Of a stretch of DNA of 36,315 nt, positions 13,995 through 21,114 are shown one piece after another. The DNA comes from Xanthobacteraceae bacterium (GTDB taxonomy: Bacteria; Pseudomonadota; Alphaproteobacteria; Rhizobiales; Xanthobacteraceae). The notes under the pieces are model-generated. The model was not told where the DNA came from and made no database searches. It worked only from the letters and a program-made list of their open reading frames with translations. The position numbers were made by a program, and so were the translations under genes. Every line of letters begins with the position of its first letter. The stretch's first letter is position 1. The stretch covers positions 179,499 through 215,813 of the forward strand of contig JALHLQ010000004.1 of the NCBI GenBank assembly GCA_022844485.1. Direction: 5' to 3'.

Positions 13995-14760
13995 GAAGCC
14001 GCGCGCGCGCAAGGCCGCGCCAAAGCCTGCGGCACGCAAAAGCAGAAAGAAAGCGCCCCCCACCCCCAACCCCTCCCCACCACGCGCAAGGCGCGCGGGG
14101 GGAGGGGAAACGGTGCCGTCGCCCACCGCCAAGCAAAGCCCGCCCGGCAAGGCCTACACCTTCACGCCCGAGTTGATTGCCTGGGGCAAGGACCGCTGGG
14201 AAAACAGCGACGACAGCCAGCGCGTCATTGCGCTCGAATTCAAAATAAAGCCGGGGACCTTGCGGCGCTACGCCGTGCAGTGGCGCTGGAAGCCGCGCGT
14301 GACGGTGCCGCGCGACCTGACGCCCGCCACGCGCCTGCTGCTCGAAACCGAGCAGCTCGCCGCCGAAGCCGAGGCCGCCGCGTCCGGTCCCGACAGCGAA
14401 GACGCGCAGGCGTCGCGCGCCGCGCGCGCCGACCGCCTCGAGCGCGCGCTCAATGCGCAAATCGAAGAGCTTGAGCGCACGCAGGCGGCGATAAAGCAAT
14501 CGCGGCGGCCGTCCTCGCTCGACCTCTCGCGCATATCCACCAGCATCACCCGGCTCATCGGCGCCCAGTTCGATCTCAATCGCGCCCGCCAGGGCCTTCC
14601 GCAGGAAAGAGCAGCCTATGAAGATGACATGCCCGCCGATATCGATGCCTTCCGTGAAGACCTTGCGCGACGAATTCGAGCCTTTGTTGAAAGCCGACGC
14701 GACTCTGAAGGAGGCGTGGGAGAAGATCCCGCTGCGCCACTGGCAGCGCCTCAGCAATGA
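13969..14760 (+). CDS. Phage/GTA-type terminase small subunit-like protein
   Basis: A 263-residue protein. The N-terminal 50 residues are basic, repetitive and probably disordered (MAKPVRAGAKPRARKAAPKP). Then comes YTFTPELIAWGKDRWENSDDSQRVIALEFKIKPGTLRRYAVQW, a helix-turn-helix segment as in small terminases, and a long helical coiled-coil-like region (about 130-200). The start at ATG 13969 is preferred over an upstream GTG at 13924 because GAGGA sits 9 bases before it and the family begins MAKP. Residues about 30-47 are encoded by a copy of a dispersed palindromic element. The 3' end overlaps the large terminase gene by 143 bases in another frame. The assignment rests on position before the large subunit and the helical layout. 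Confidence 0.7.
   Translation: MAKPVRAGAKPRARKAAPKPAARKSRKKAPPTPNPSPPRARRAGGGETVPSPTAKQSPPGKAYTFTPELIAWGKDRWENSDDSQRVIALEFKIKPGTLRRYAVQWRWKPRVTVPRDLTPATRLLLETEQLAAEAEAAASGPDSEDAQASRAARADRLERALNAQIEELERTQAAIKQSRRPSSLDLSRISTSITRLIGAQFDLNRARQGLPQERAAYEDDMPADIDAFREDLARRIRAFVESRRDSEGGVGEDPAAPLAAPQQ
14056..14107. repeat. Palindromic intergenic-type element inserted in frame in the small terminase gene
   Basis: CCCCTCCCC (14070-14078) pairs with GGGGAGGGG (14099-14107), with an inner CGCGC-AAG-GCGCG hairpin. The preceding C-rich string strongly resembles the right arm of the intergenic element at 24514-24551. It adds the Pro/Gly/Arg-rich residues PPTPNPSPPRARRAGGGE without breaking the frame. Confidence 0.6.
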
Positions 14761-15997
14761 CTTCATCGCGCTCGCCCACCGCCACCAGGAGCCGCGCGCG
14801 CACGCGGCGAACGGCGGCCCCTGGACCACCTGGCTGATGCTGGGCGGGCGCGGCGCCGGCAAGACGCGGCTTGGGGCCGAGTGGGTGCGCGCCATCGCGC
14901 ACGGCCATCCGCCTTACGCCGAGGCGCGCGCGCGCGCCATCGCGCTGGTCGGCGAGACCGAGCACGACGTGCGCGAGGTGATGATCGACGGCCCGGCCGG
15001 CCTGTTGCGCACCGCGCCGCCCGGCGAGCGGCCGCGCTACAGCCCGTCGCGCCGGCGGCTGGAATGGCGCAACGGCACGATCGCCTACGCCTTCTCGGCC
15101 GAGGACCCCGAGCAGTTGCGCGGGCCGCAGTTCGACGCCGCCTGGTGCGACGAGCTCGCCAAGTGGCATCACGCCGAGGCGACCTTCGACATGCTCCAGT
15201 TCGGCCTGCGTCTCGGCAGGCGCCCGCGCCAGCTCGTCACCACCACGCCGCGGCCGAGCGCGCTGATCAAGCGGTTGGTCGAGGACCCGCGCACCGCGCT
15301 GACGCATGCCGGCACGCACGCCAACAGGACCTTCCTCTCGCCCGCCTTCATCGAGACGATCATCGGCCGCTATGCCGGCACGCGGCTCGGGCGGCAGGAG
15401 ATCGACGGCGAGATCGTCGAGGAGCGCACCGACTCGCTGTGGCCGCGCGCGGTCATCGAGGCCGCGCGCGTGGCGCTGGCGCCGCCGCTCAAGCGCGTCG
15501 TCGTCGGCGTCGACCCGCCGGCCTCGGCGCGCGAGGGCGCCGATTTGTGCGGCATCGTCGCGGCGGGCATCGGCGAGGACGGCGTCGTCTACGTGCTGGA
15601 GGACGCCAGCGCGGGCGCGTTGCAGCCGGCGCAATGGGCGGCGCGCGCGGTCGGCTGCTACGCGCGCCACCAGGCCGACTCGATCGTCGCCGAGGCCAAC
15701 CAGGGCGGCGACATGGTCGCGGCCGTGCTGCGCCAGGTCGACCGCAACGTGCCGGTCAAATTGGTGCACGCCACGCGCGCCAAGTTCACCCGCGCCGAGC
15801 CGGTCGCCGCGCTGTACTGGCAAAGCCGGGTGAAGCATGTCGGCGCGCCCTTGCGCGACCTCGAGGACCAGATGGCCGACTTCGGCATCGATGGCCTGTC
15901 CGACGGCCGCTCCCCGGATCGCCTCGACGCGCTGGTGTGGGCGGTCACGGCGCTCATCGAGCATCGCCCGCGCGAACCGCGCATCAGGAGCCTCTAA
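14618..15997 (+). CDS. Terminase large subunit / DNA-packaging protein (GTA- or phage-type)
   Basis: A 459-residue packaging motor. Walker A is GGRGAGKT (76-83), followed by the Walker B region FDAAWCDEL with Asp178-Glu179. TTTPRPSALIKRL (about 208-220) is the coupling motif. The C-terminal RNase H-like nuclease begins VVVGVDPPAS (Asp299) and continues with VAEANQGGDMV and SPDRLDALVWA. This matches the Terminase_6C/COG5323 type found as g2 of alphaproteobacterial gene transfer agents and in related prophages. AGGAA at 14603-14607 supports the ATG at 14618; an ATG at 14645 is an alternative. No portal, protease or capsid gene follows, so the packaging locus is truncated here. Confidence 0.9.
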   Translation: MKMTCPPISMPSVKTLRDEFEPLLKADATLKEAWEKIPLRHWQRLSNDFIALAHRHQEPRAHAANGGPWTTWLMLGGRGAGKTRLGAEWVRAIAHGHPPYAEARARAIALVGETEHDVREVMIDGPAGLLRTAPPGERPRYSPSRRRLEWRNGTIAYAFSAEDPEQLRGPQFDAAWCDELAKWHHAEATFDMLQFGLRLGRRPRQLVTTTPRPSALIKRLVEDPRTALTHAGTHANRTFLSPAFIETIIGRYAGTRLGRQEIDGEIVEERTDSLWPRAVIEAARVALAPPLKRVVVGVDPPASAREGADLCGIVAAGIGEDGVVYVLEDASAGALQPAQWAARAVGCYARHQADSIVAEANQGGDMVAAVLRQVDRNVPVKLVHATRAKFTRAEPVAALYWQSRVKHVGAPLRDLEDQMADFGIDGLSDGRSPDRLDALVWAVTALIEHRPREPRIRSL

Positions 15998-16025
15998 CCG
16001 TCATTCCGGGGCGTCACACACACCG

Positions 16026-16058
16026 CTGTCATCACCCGCGAAAGCGGGTGATCCAGTA
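16026..16058. repeat. REP/MITE-like palindromic arm at the left edge of the defence island
   Basis: This 33-base arm begins CTGTCAT, contains CCGCGAAAGCGG flanked by the complementary triplets CAC and GTG, and ends ATCCAGTA. It has the same frame as both arms of the element at 27601-27699, but with different, still complementary, stem triplets. It continues into CGGTCTTGGTGCT, which resembles the interior seen at 10750-10775. It lies between the terminase stop and the vsr stop. Confidence 0.85.
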
Positions 16059-16073
16059 ACCCCGGTCTTGGTG

Positions 16074-16502
16074 CTAAGCGGTGCGTATTCGCCTGATCCG
16101 TAGTCTATTCCTAGCGGCGATGATGTGCTTTGCCACTTTCGCAGCGTCTGAGCTCAGGTCATGCTCCCAGCATCGAATTACGTGCCATCCGTTCTGCCGA
16201 AGGGTCTTGTCGACTGTTCGGTCTCGGGCTCTGTTTTTGCCAATTTTTTTGACCCAGAAGGCTCTATTTGTCTTCGGCTTGACGCCATGTAGGGGGCAGC
16301 CATGCCAGAAGCAGCCGTCCACGAAGATCGCGACCTTTTCCCTGGGCAGGACGATGTCCGGCTTTCCGACGATCGCATAGTGAAGCCTGTAGCGCAGCCC
16401 GGCTGACCAGAGGGCGCGCCTGAGCGCCAGCTCCGGCCCCGTGTCGCGGCCTCGGATGTGGGACATACAGTGACTTCTTTGCCGCGGGGTCAGGACATCC
16501 AT
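16074..16502 (-). CDS. vsr: Very short patch repair (Vsr) endonuclease
   Basis: A 142-residue nicking endonuclease that cuts beside T:G mismatches arising from deaminated 5-methylcytosine. Signatures: RSHCMSHIRGRDTGPELALRRALW (first helix with the conserved Glu), GKPDIVLPREKVAIFVDGCFWHGCP (metal-binding Asp, active-site His, zinc-type Cys), and WVKKIGKNRARDRTVDKTLRQNGWHVIRCWEHDL. The known catalytic residues appear intact, so repair activity is likely. It is transcribed divergently from the methyltransferase, with 81 bases between the starts (AT-rich, probably a shared promoter region). In the system it may protect the host from the mutagenic effect of its own methylase, or act as the nuclease. 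Its stop codon lies 15 bases from a palindromic element. Confidence 0.95.
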   Translation of the reverse strand: MDVLTPRQRSHCMSHIRGRDTGPELALRRALWSAGLRYRLHYAIVGKPDIVLPREKVAIFVDGCFWHGCPLHGVKPKTNRAFWVKKIGKNRARDRTVDKTLRQNGWHVIRCWEHDLSSDAAKVAKHIIAARNRLRIRRIRTA

Positions 16503-16583
16503 TGGAATTTTTTCATTTTGGGCCTGGTCAAATTTCTGCGACCTGGTAGCCTGGCCTTAAGTTCACCGGCTGGGAAAAGCAAT

Positions 16584-17528
16584 ATGAGAACCTTGGATCT
16601 GTTTTGCGGTGGGGGCCTGAGCAGCTACGGCGCCCGGAAAGCGGGCGCCAAGATCGTCTGCGGCATCGATCTCTGGGACACGGCCACGTCCACCTATCAG
16701 GACAATTTCCCCGGCGCTCAGGCCATTACCGCCAGGCTGGAATCCATCACCCCCCGCAAGCTGCGTGACAGCATCGGCGACGTCGACCTCATTCTCGCAT
16801 CCCCCGAATGCACCAATCATACCTGTGCTAAAGGTGCCGCGCCAAGATCAGAGGAGAGCCGGGCGACCGCGATGCAGGCGCTTCGCTTCGCCCGGGAGTT
16901 CAAGCCCCGCTGGCTCGTGCTTGAAAATGTCGTTCATATGCGGCCCTGGTCCCGCTACGACGAACTTAAAGACGAGCTGAAAGGCCTCGGTTACTCGCTG
17001 AAGGAGTTTGTCCTTGATGCGTCCGATTTCGGTGTGCCTCAGAGCCGCAGGCGCCTCTTCATGGTGTGCGACCGCGAAGACGAAGTGCGCAAGATCGCTC
17101 TCCCGCGCCGGAAGCGCCGGACGGTCCGCGACATCCTTGACGACCCTGGCACCTGGGAGACCACGCTCCTCTATTCGCCCAAAAGGGCGAGACCAACATT
17201 GGAAAGAGCCGAAAGGGGGTTTGCCGAGCTTGGCAAACGTGCGAGCTTTTTGCTCGTCTATTACGGCACCGACGGCGGGGGCGGCTGGCAGGAATTGGAC
17301 AGACCCTTGCGGACAGTGACAACGGTGGACCGCTTCGCGCTGGTGGAGCCGGGGCACGGTGGTCACGAGATGCGCATGCTTCAGGTGCCTGAATTGAAAC
17401 GTGCAATGGGCTTTAAAGACGACTACGTGATGAATCATGGGTCGCGCAGAGAAAAGATCAAGATATTGGGTAATGGCGTCTGTCCGCCCGTGATGCAGGA
17501 AATTGTAGAGCACCTCCGGTCTTCATAG
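16584..17528 (+). CDS. DNA (cytosine-5-)-methyltransferase
   Basis: A compact 314-residue C5 methylase. Motif I is LDLFCGGGLSS (5-14, SAM binding); motif IV carries the catalytic Cys77 in SPECTNHTCAKG, a PEC variant of the usual PCQ; motif VI is ENV (114-116); motif VIII is QSRRRLFMV (153-161); the Arg-Thr-Val-Thr-Thr segment (243-247) and GNGVCPPV (296-303, motif X) complete the fold. The target-recognition region between VIII and IX is short (about 80 residues). The ATG at 16584 is preferred: everything upstream in the frame belongs to the divergent promoter region and the vsr start. No restriction enzyme is adjacent. The stop is 2 bases before the next start, so it forms an operon with the two downstream genes. 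Confidence 0.93.
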   Translation: MRTLDLFCGGGLSSYGARKAGAKIVCGIDLWDTATSTYQDNFPGAQAITARLESITPRKLRDSIGDVDLILASPECTNHTCAKGAAPRSEESRATAMQALRFAREFKPRWLVLENVVHMRPWSRYDELKDELKGLGYSLKEFVLDASDFGVPQSRRRLFMVCDREDEVRKIALPRRKRRTVRDILDDPGTWETTLLYSPKRARPTLERAERGFAELGKRASFLLVYYGTDGGGGWQELDRPLRTVTTVDRFALVEPGHGGHEMRMLQVPELKRAMGFKDDYVMNHGSRREKIKILGNGVCPPVMQEIVEHLRSS

Positions 17529-17530
17529 CC

Positions 17531-19606
17531 ATGGCCTCTGCCCGCAACAACCTGACATTCAAGGTAAAGCCCCGGCTGTTTACGCAGCTTGGCGAGCAGC
17601 TGATACGCGACGCCAACCTTGCTGTGTTTGAGCTTGTGAAGAACGCCTATGACGCCGATGCCACCAAGTGCGAGGTAGAGCTTTATCACGTGGACAGCCC
17701 GGCTGAAGCGCACATCGTCATCAAGGATGATGGCGTCGGTATGGATGAGAAGACACTTCGCAATGTCTGGATGATGATTGCGACAGATTTTCGCGCTTTA
17801 CAGCGGCAGCAAAAGCAACGTACGAAAAAATTCAACCGCTTCCCGTTGGGCGAAAAGGGCCTTGGTCGCCTTTCCGTTCACAAGCTCGGCACTCATTGCA
17901 TGCTGACGACGCGGGTCAGGGGAGGTGACGAGTTGGTTCTGCGTTTTGACTGGAACGCGATCGAGAGTGCAGAGAACCTCGATACAGCTTTCGTCTCTCT
18001 GGAGAAGCGAGAGCCCCGCACATTCAGGGGATCAAAGCACGGCACGCTATTTACGGTTACAGGTCTGCGAGAATCCTGGTCGCGCGGGCAGGTCCGTCGT
18101 CTGCATCGGGCCGTGAACAGTCTTTGCTCCCCGTTTGACGGGCCTGCTGATTTTGAGGTGAGCCTTGAGGTTCCTGATCACGAGGACTGGCTCAAGGGGC
18201 TCTTCACGGCCGAACAGGCAGCGAAGTGCGCACTCTACCATGTGCGCGGTTCGTTCGAAGGCGGCGAGGCCAAATTCACGTACACATTCACGCCCCCGCG
18301 CGGCGAGGACAAGCTCAGTCGACGCAGCGAGAAGCTTACGCCAGCACTTCAGAAACGAGTGGGCCGCGCGGGTGTCCCCATTGAGCTTGGCAAATATAAG
18401 ATCGGAAAGGTGGACTTTGAATTTCTGATCTTTGACCGCGATCCTGCGGTCCTAAGGGCGGTGACCACGGATATCAACGGACTCAAAGGTTATCTCGACG
18501 AGAACGGCGGCATACGCATTTATCGCGACGGCATACGCGTCTATGACTTTGGCGAGCCCGGAAACGACTGGCTGAACCTTGACCTTCGCCGTGTGAATAC
18601 GCCGGCCGCCCGCACCAGCAACAATCAGATTCTGGGCGCACTTCGTCTGGATGCTATTGCCAGCGCTGACCTTCGGGAGAAAACAAACCGTGAAGGCTTT
18701 ATCGAGAATGATGCATTTGCTGATTTCCGTGAAGCCATCATCAGCATCCTTACGCAGGTTGAGGCCGAGAAAAGCAAGGATCAAAGACGAGTCCGCGAGA
18801 TACTGGGTCGTGGTACCGGCAAGCGCGTGTTTGAGAAATTCGCCGAGCTGCGTGAGGTGCTCGAGAAAAAGGGGGTGCTGTCTGAGGTGGAGCCCAAGCT
18901 TAAGGCCGTCGAGAAAGAGATGGAGCTGTATCAGGACCAGCTGCTTCACGCGGCGGTGCCGGGGCTTACGATAGGTACAATGCTCCACGGCGCGGAGAAG
19001 GTCCTGGAGGAGTTACGTGAGGCGGCGAATACGGGCGCCGACGCGGCACACATCAAGGACCTTGTTGACCGCCTTTACCGTGCCATGCGGCCGGTCACCA
19101 ACCTCCTTAAGAATCCGACGCCGACCAAGACCTCGGCCGCAGCGCTCATCAAGGATGCCATATTCAGCAATGAACTCCGGCTCAAGAAACACGGTATTGC
19201 ACTGATCAACGGCATGGCAGAAGGCGACAAGGATTTTCGCCTCGAAGGGTCAAGGCAGATGCTCGTCGCCTCGATCACAAACCTGATCGACAACAGCATC
19301 CACTGGCTGGAAACGAAGGGTGCGAAGAAGAAGCTCCTCTACATCGGAACGACAAATGATCTGGAGGACGGCCCCGCCATTGTCGTGGCCGACAATGGTC
19401 CTGGGTTTGGAACAGACAGTCCCGAGGATTTGACCGCTCCGTTTTTCACTCGTCGGTCAGGCGGCATGGGGCTTGGTCTGTACATCGTCGGAGAGGTGTT
19501 GCGCGTCAATAAAGGCCGGCTTGTCTTCCCTGAAGACGGAGCTGTTTCACTTCCGGACAGTGTCGATGGCGCGGTGGTCGCCTTACAGTTTCCGGGGGCA
19601 TCATGA
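17531..19606 (+). CDS. Dual-GHKL ATPase / histidine-kinase-like protein
   Basis: A 691-residue protein with two GHKL modules. Module 1 (about 20-240) is of the MORC/Hsp90/MutL type: Asn38 in FELVKNAYDADA, DDGVGM at 66-71, GEKGLGRLS at 107-115. A middle region (about 240-410) resembles the transducer domain of such ATPases and ends DLREKTNREGFIEND. A coiled coil (about 410-470) leads to a dimerisation-like helix pair with His486 (GLTIGTMLHGAEKVLEEL), a candidate phospho-acceptor. Module 2 (about 535-690) is histidine-kinase-like: NLIDNSIHW (Asn588), VVADNGPGF (Asp621), PFFTRRSGGMGLGLYIV. It has no membrane segment. It starts 2 bases after the methylase stop and overlaps the receiver gene by ATGA. 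Sensor and transducer of the island is the likely role (inference). I recall, not securely, a Pfam domain for kinases of this kind from conflict systems. Confidence 0.85.
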   Translation: MASARNNLTFKVKPRLFTQLGEQLIRDANLAVFELVKNAYDADATKCEVELYHVDSPAEAHIVIKDDGVGMDEKTLRNVWMMIATDFRALQRQQKQRTKKFNRFPLGEKGLGRLSVHKLGTHCMLTTRVRGGDELVLRFDWNAIESAENLDTAFVSLEKREPRTFRGSKHGTLFTVTGLRESWSRGQVRRLHRAVNSLCSPFDGPADFEVSLEVPDHEDWLKGLFTAEQAAKCALYHVRGSFEGGEAKFTYTFTPPRGEDKLSRRSEKLTPALQKRVGRAGVPIELGKYKIGKVDFEFLIFDRDPAVLRAVTTDINGLKGYLDENGGIRIYRDGIRVYDFGEPGNDWLNLDLRRVNTPAARTSNNQILGALRLDAIASADLREKTNREGFIENDAFADFREAIISILTQVEAEKSKDQRRVREILGRGTGKRVFEKFAELREVLEKKGVLSEVEPKLKAVEKEMELYQDQLLHAAVPGLTIGTMLHGAEKVLEELREAANTGADAAHIKDLVDRLYRAMRPVTNLLKNPTPTKTSAAALIKDAIFSNELRLKKHGIALINGMAEGDKDFRLEGSRQMLVASITNLIDNSIHWLETKGAKKKLLYIGTTNDLEDGPAIVVADNGPGFGTDSPEDLTAPFFTRRSGGMGLGLYIVGEVLRVNKGRLVFPEDGAVSLPDSVDGAVVALQFPGAS

Positions 19607-20961
19607 TCAAGCAGCTGGCATCACCGTCGGTGTGCGTCGTTGATGACGAAAAGATCGACTACGAACCGATTCTTGCGGCGTTAAACGATATGCACGTCAG
19701 CTGCGTGCATCTGCTCGGCAATAACGTCGATCAGCTTCCGGCTGAGCCCTTTAAACGCGTTCAGCTCGTCTTTCTGGACCTTCATCTCAACGGGACGACC
19801 GGCAAAGGGGCCGCTTCGCACACGGCCAATGTATTTCGGCGCATCGTATCTCCCACCACGGCTCCTATCGTCGTGGTGATCTGGAGTAAATACGCCAAGG
19901 ACAAAGCGCCCCATGACGCGGGCGGCGAAGGCGAGGAAACCGAGGCTGATCTCTTCAAGAAGACCCTTCTTGAGGCGGAGCCGGGTTACAAGGGGCGAGT
20001 GATTTTCGTCGAGATGGCGAAGCCCATGGCGAAGGACCGCAAAGGAAACTGGGGCGATACTCTCAAGCAGGAAATTGAGAACGCGTTAAAAGATCAGGCC
20101 GCCGTGGAGGTGCTGTGGGCATGGGACTCTATGGTGAAGGACGCAGTGGCAGGCGTCAGTGAGGGCCTGACCACAGTTGCAGCGGATCACGCTATTAAAG
20201 CCAATATTGAACTCAAGGACAGTCTCAATCACACACTGGCACGGCTCGCTCAGGCCCAGGGGGAAAACGACGTCAATGAGCACACAGCTCCCAGCCATCT
20301 AATGGCTGTTCTTGGTCAGTTGCTGGCCGATCAGTTAGAGCATTCGGACGGAATCGCATCACTTACGGCGCATGGAGCTTGGCTCGCCGAAAAGCCCTCA
20401 GGCGCGCCGCCTGACGGGTTCGCAGCGCAGGTAAACAGCTTACTGTTGACCGCCGCTCTGACAACCGGTGGTGCGCCTTTTGTTCCCGGGACGGTCTATG
20501 GCCTCAACTCGACGGACAATTTTGCCACCATTTTTGGGAAGGATGTGGCTTCGCTAATTCAGGTGTGTTGCGATAGGAAGACCACCGGCGACGATTGGAC
20601 CAACGGGGTCAAGCCTGTGGTTATTGAGCTTTCGCCTGTCTGTGATGTGGCCCAAAATTACCGCGCCAATGCATTCTTACTGGGTGGACTGATTGTACCC
20701 GTCGCTCTCAAAAAGCTGATTAAAAGAGGCGACGCGTTTATCACCTTGCCGGCCCTTAAGCTCAGAAGCACTGGCCCGGATTTCCCGGTTCAAGATTGCC
20801 TGCTTGTATTTTGCCACCGGTATAAGGCAACGGTTTCGCAAGCCACCGTCCCGGCATGGCTCGTGCCCTGGTTTAGGCTCCGCGAGCTGCCGACATCGTC
20901 CATACGGAATCTGCAGGCGGCACAATCAGCACGGGTAGGTTACGTATTGCTGCAGGATTGA
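19603..20961 (+). CDS. Response-receiver-like protein with unrecognised C-terminal region
   Basis: A 452-residue partner of the dual-GHKL protein. Residues 8-160 form an enlarged receiver: acidic pair Asp14-Asp15 (VCVVDDEKIDY), phospho-acceptor Asp59 (LVFLDLHLNG), Ser95 (VVVIWSKYAKD) and the Lys140-Pro141 motif (VIFVEMAKPM). A charged insert of about 30 residues (100-130) lies between the last two motifs. Residues 160-452 match no domain I know; a conserved-looking motif is IELSPVCDVAQNY (341-353). There is no HTH, so an effector acting on protein, RNA or DNA is more likely than a transcription factor (inference). The ATGA overlap with the previous gene suggests a fixed stoichiometry. Codon use is less GC-biased than in flanking genes. 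Confidence 0.75.
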   Translation: MIKQLASPSVCVVDDEKIDYEPILAALNDMHVSCVHLLGNNVDQLPAEPFKRVQLVFLDLHLNGTTGKGAASHTANVFRRIVSPTTAPIVVVIWSKYAKDKAPHDAGGEGEETEADLFKKTLLEAEPGYKGRVIFVEMAKPMAKDRKGNWGDTLKQEIENALKDQAAVEVLWAWDSMVKDAVAGVSEGLTTVAADHAIKANIELKDSLNHTLARLAQAQGENDVNEHTAPSHLMAVLGQLLADQLEHSDGIASLTAHGAWLAEKPSGAPPDGFAAQVNSLLLTAALTTGGAPFVPGTVYGLNSTDNFATIFGKDVASLIQVCCDRKTTGDDWTNGVKPVVIELSPVCDVAQNYRANAFLLGGLIVPVALKKLIKRGDAFITLPALKLRSTGPDFPVQDCLLVFCHRYKATVSQATVPAWLVPWFRLRELPTSSIRNLQAAQSARVGYVLLQD

Positions 20962-20994
20962 GCGGCGCGAATACCGAGAGGGTAGTTATAGAAC

Positions 20995-21021
20995 AAGCCC
21001 CGAGCGTATGGCCCGGGGCTT
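20995..21021 (+). terminator. Possible terminator of the defence operon
   Basis: AAGCCCCG (20995-21002) pairs with CGGGGCTT (21014-21021) around a 11-base loop, 33 bases after the last stop. Only a weak T content follows, so termination is plausible but not certain. Confidence 0.5.
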
Positions 21022-21071
21022 CACTTGTCTGACGGATATTACTGGAAGAGAGGCTTTAGTAGCATGGGTCT

Positions 21072-21105
21072 CAGCGCTGGATCCCCGCTTTCGCGGGGAT
21101 GACCG
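21072..21105. repeat. REP-like palindromic element at the right edge of the defence island
   Basis: The reverse complement reads TCAT-CC-CCGCGAAAGCGG-GG-ATCCAGCG, the same core hairpin as at 16026, 22168 and 27601, with its own complementary stem bases. Orientation is opposite to the copy at 16026. Confidence 0.85.
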
Positions 21106-21114
21106 CAAGAGCGG

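Noticed and set aside
14576..15964. A 462-codon minus-strand frame opposite the large terminase
   Set aside because: Antisense shadow; the plus-strand protein has complete Walker and nuclease motifs.
20995..21021. tRNA end or attachment site at the right edge of the island
   Set aside because: The hairpin looks superficially like a T-arm, but there is no T-psi-C loop, no CCA and no cloverleaf partner; no direct repeat of it was found at the left edge.
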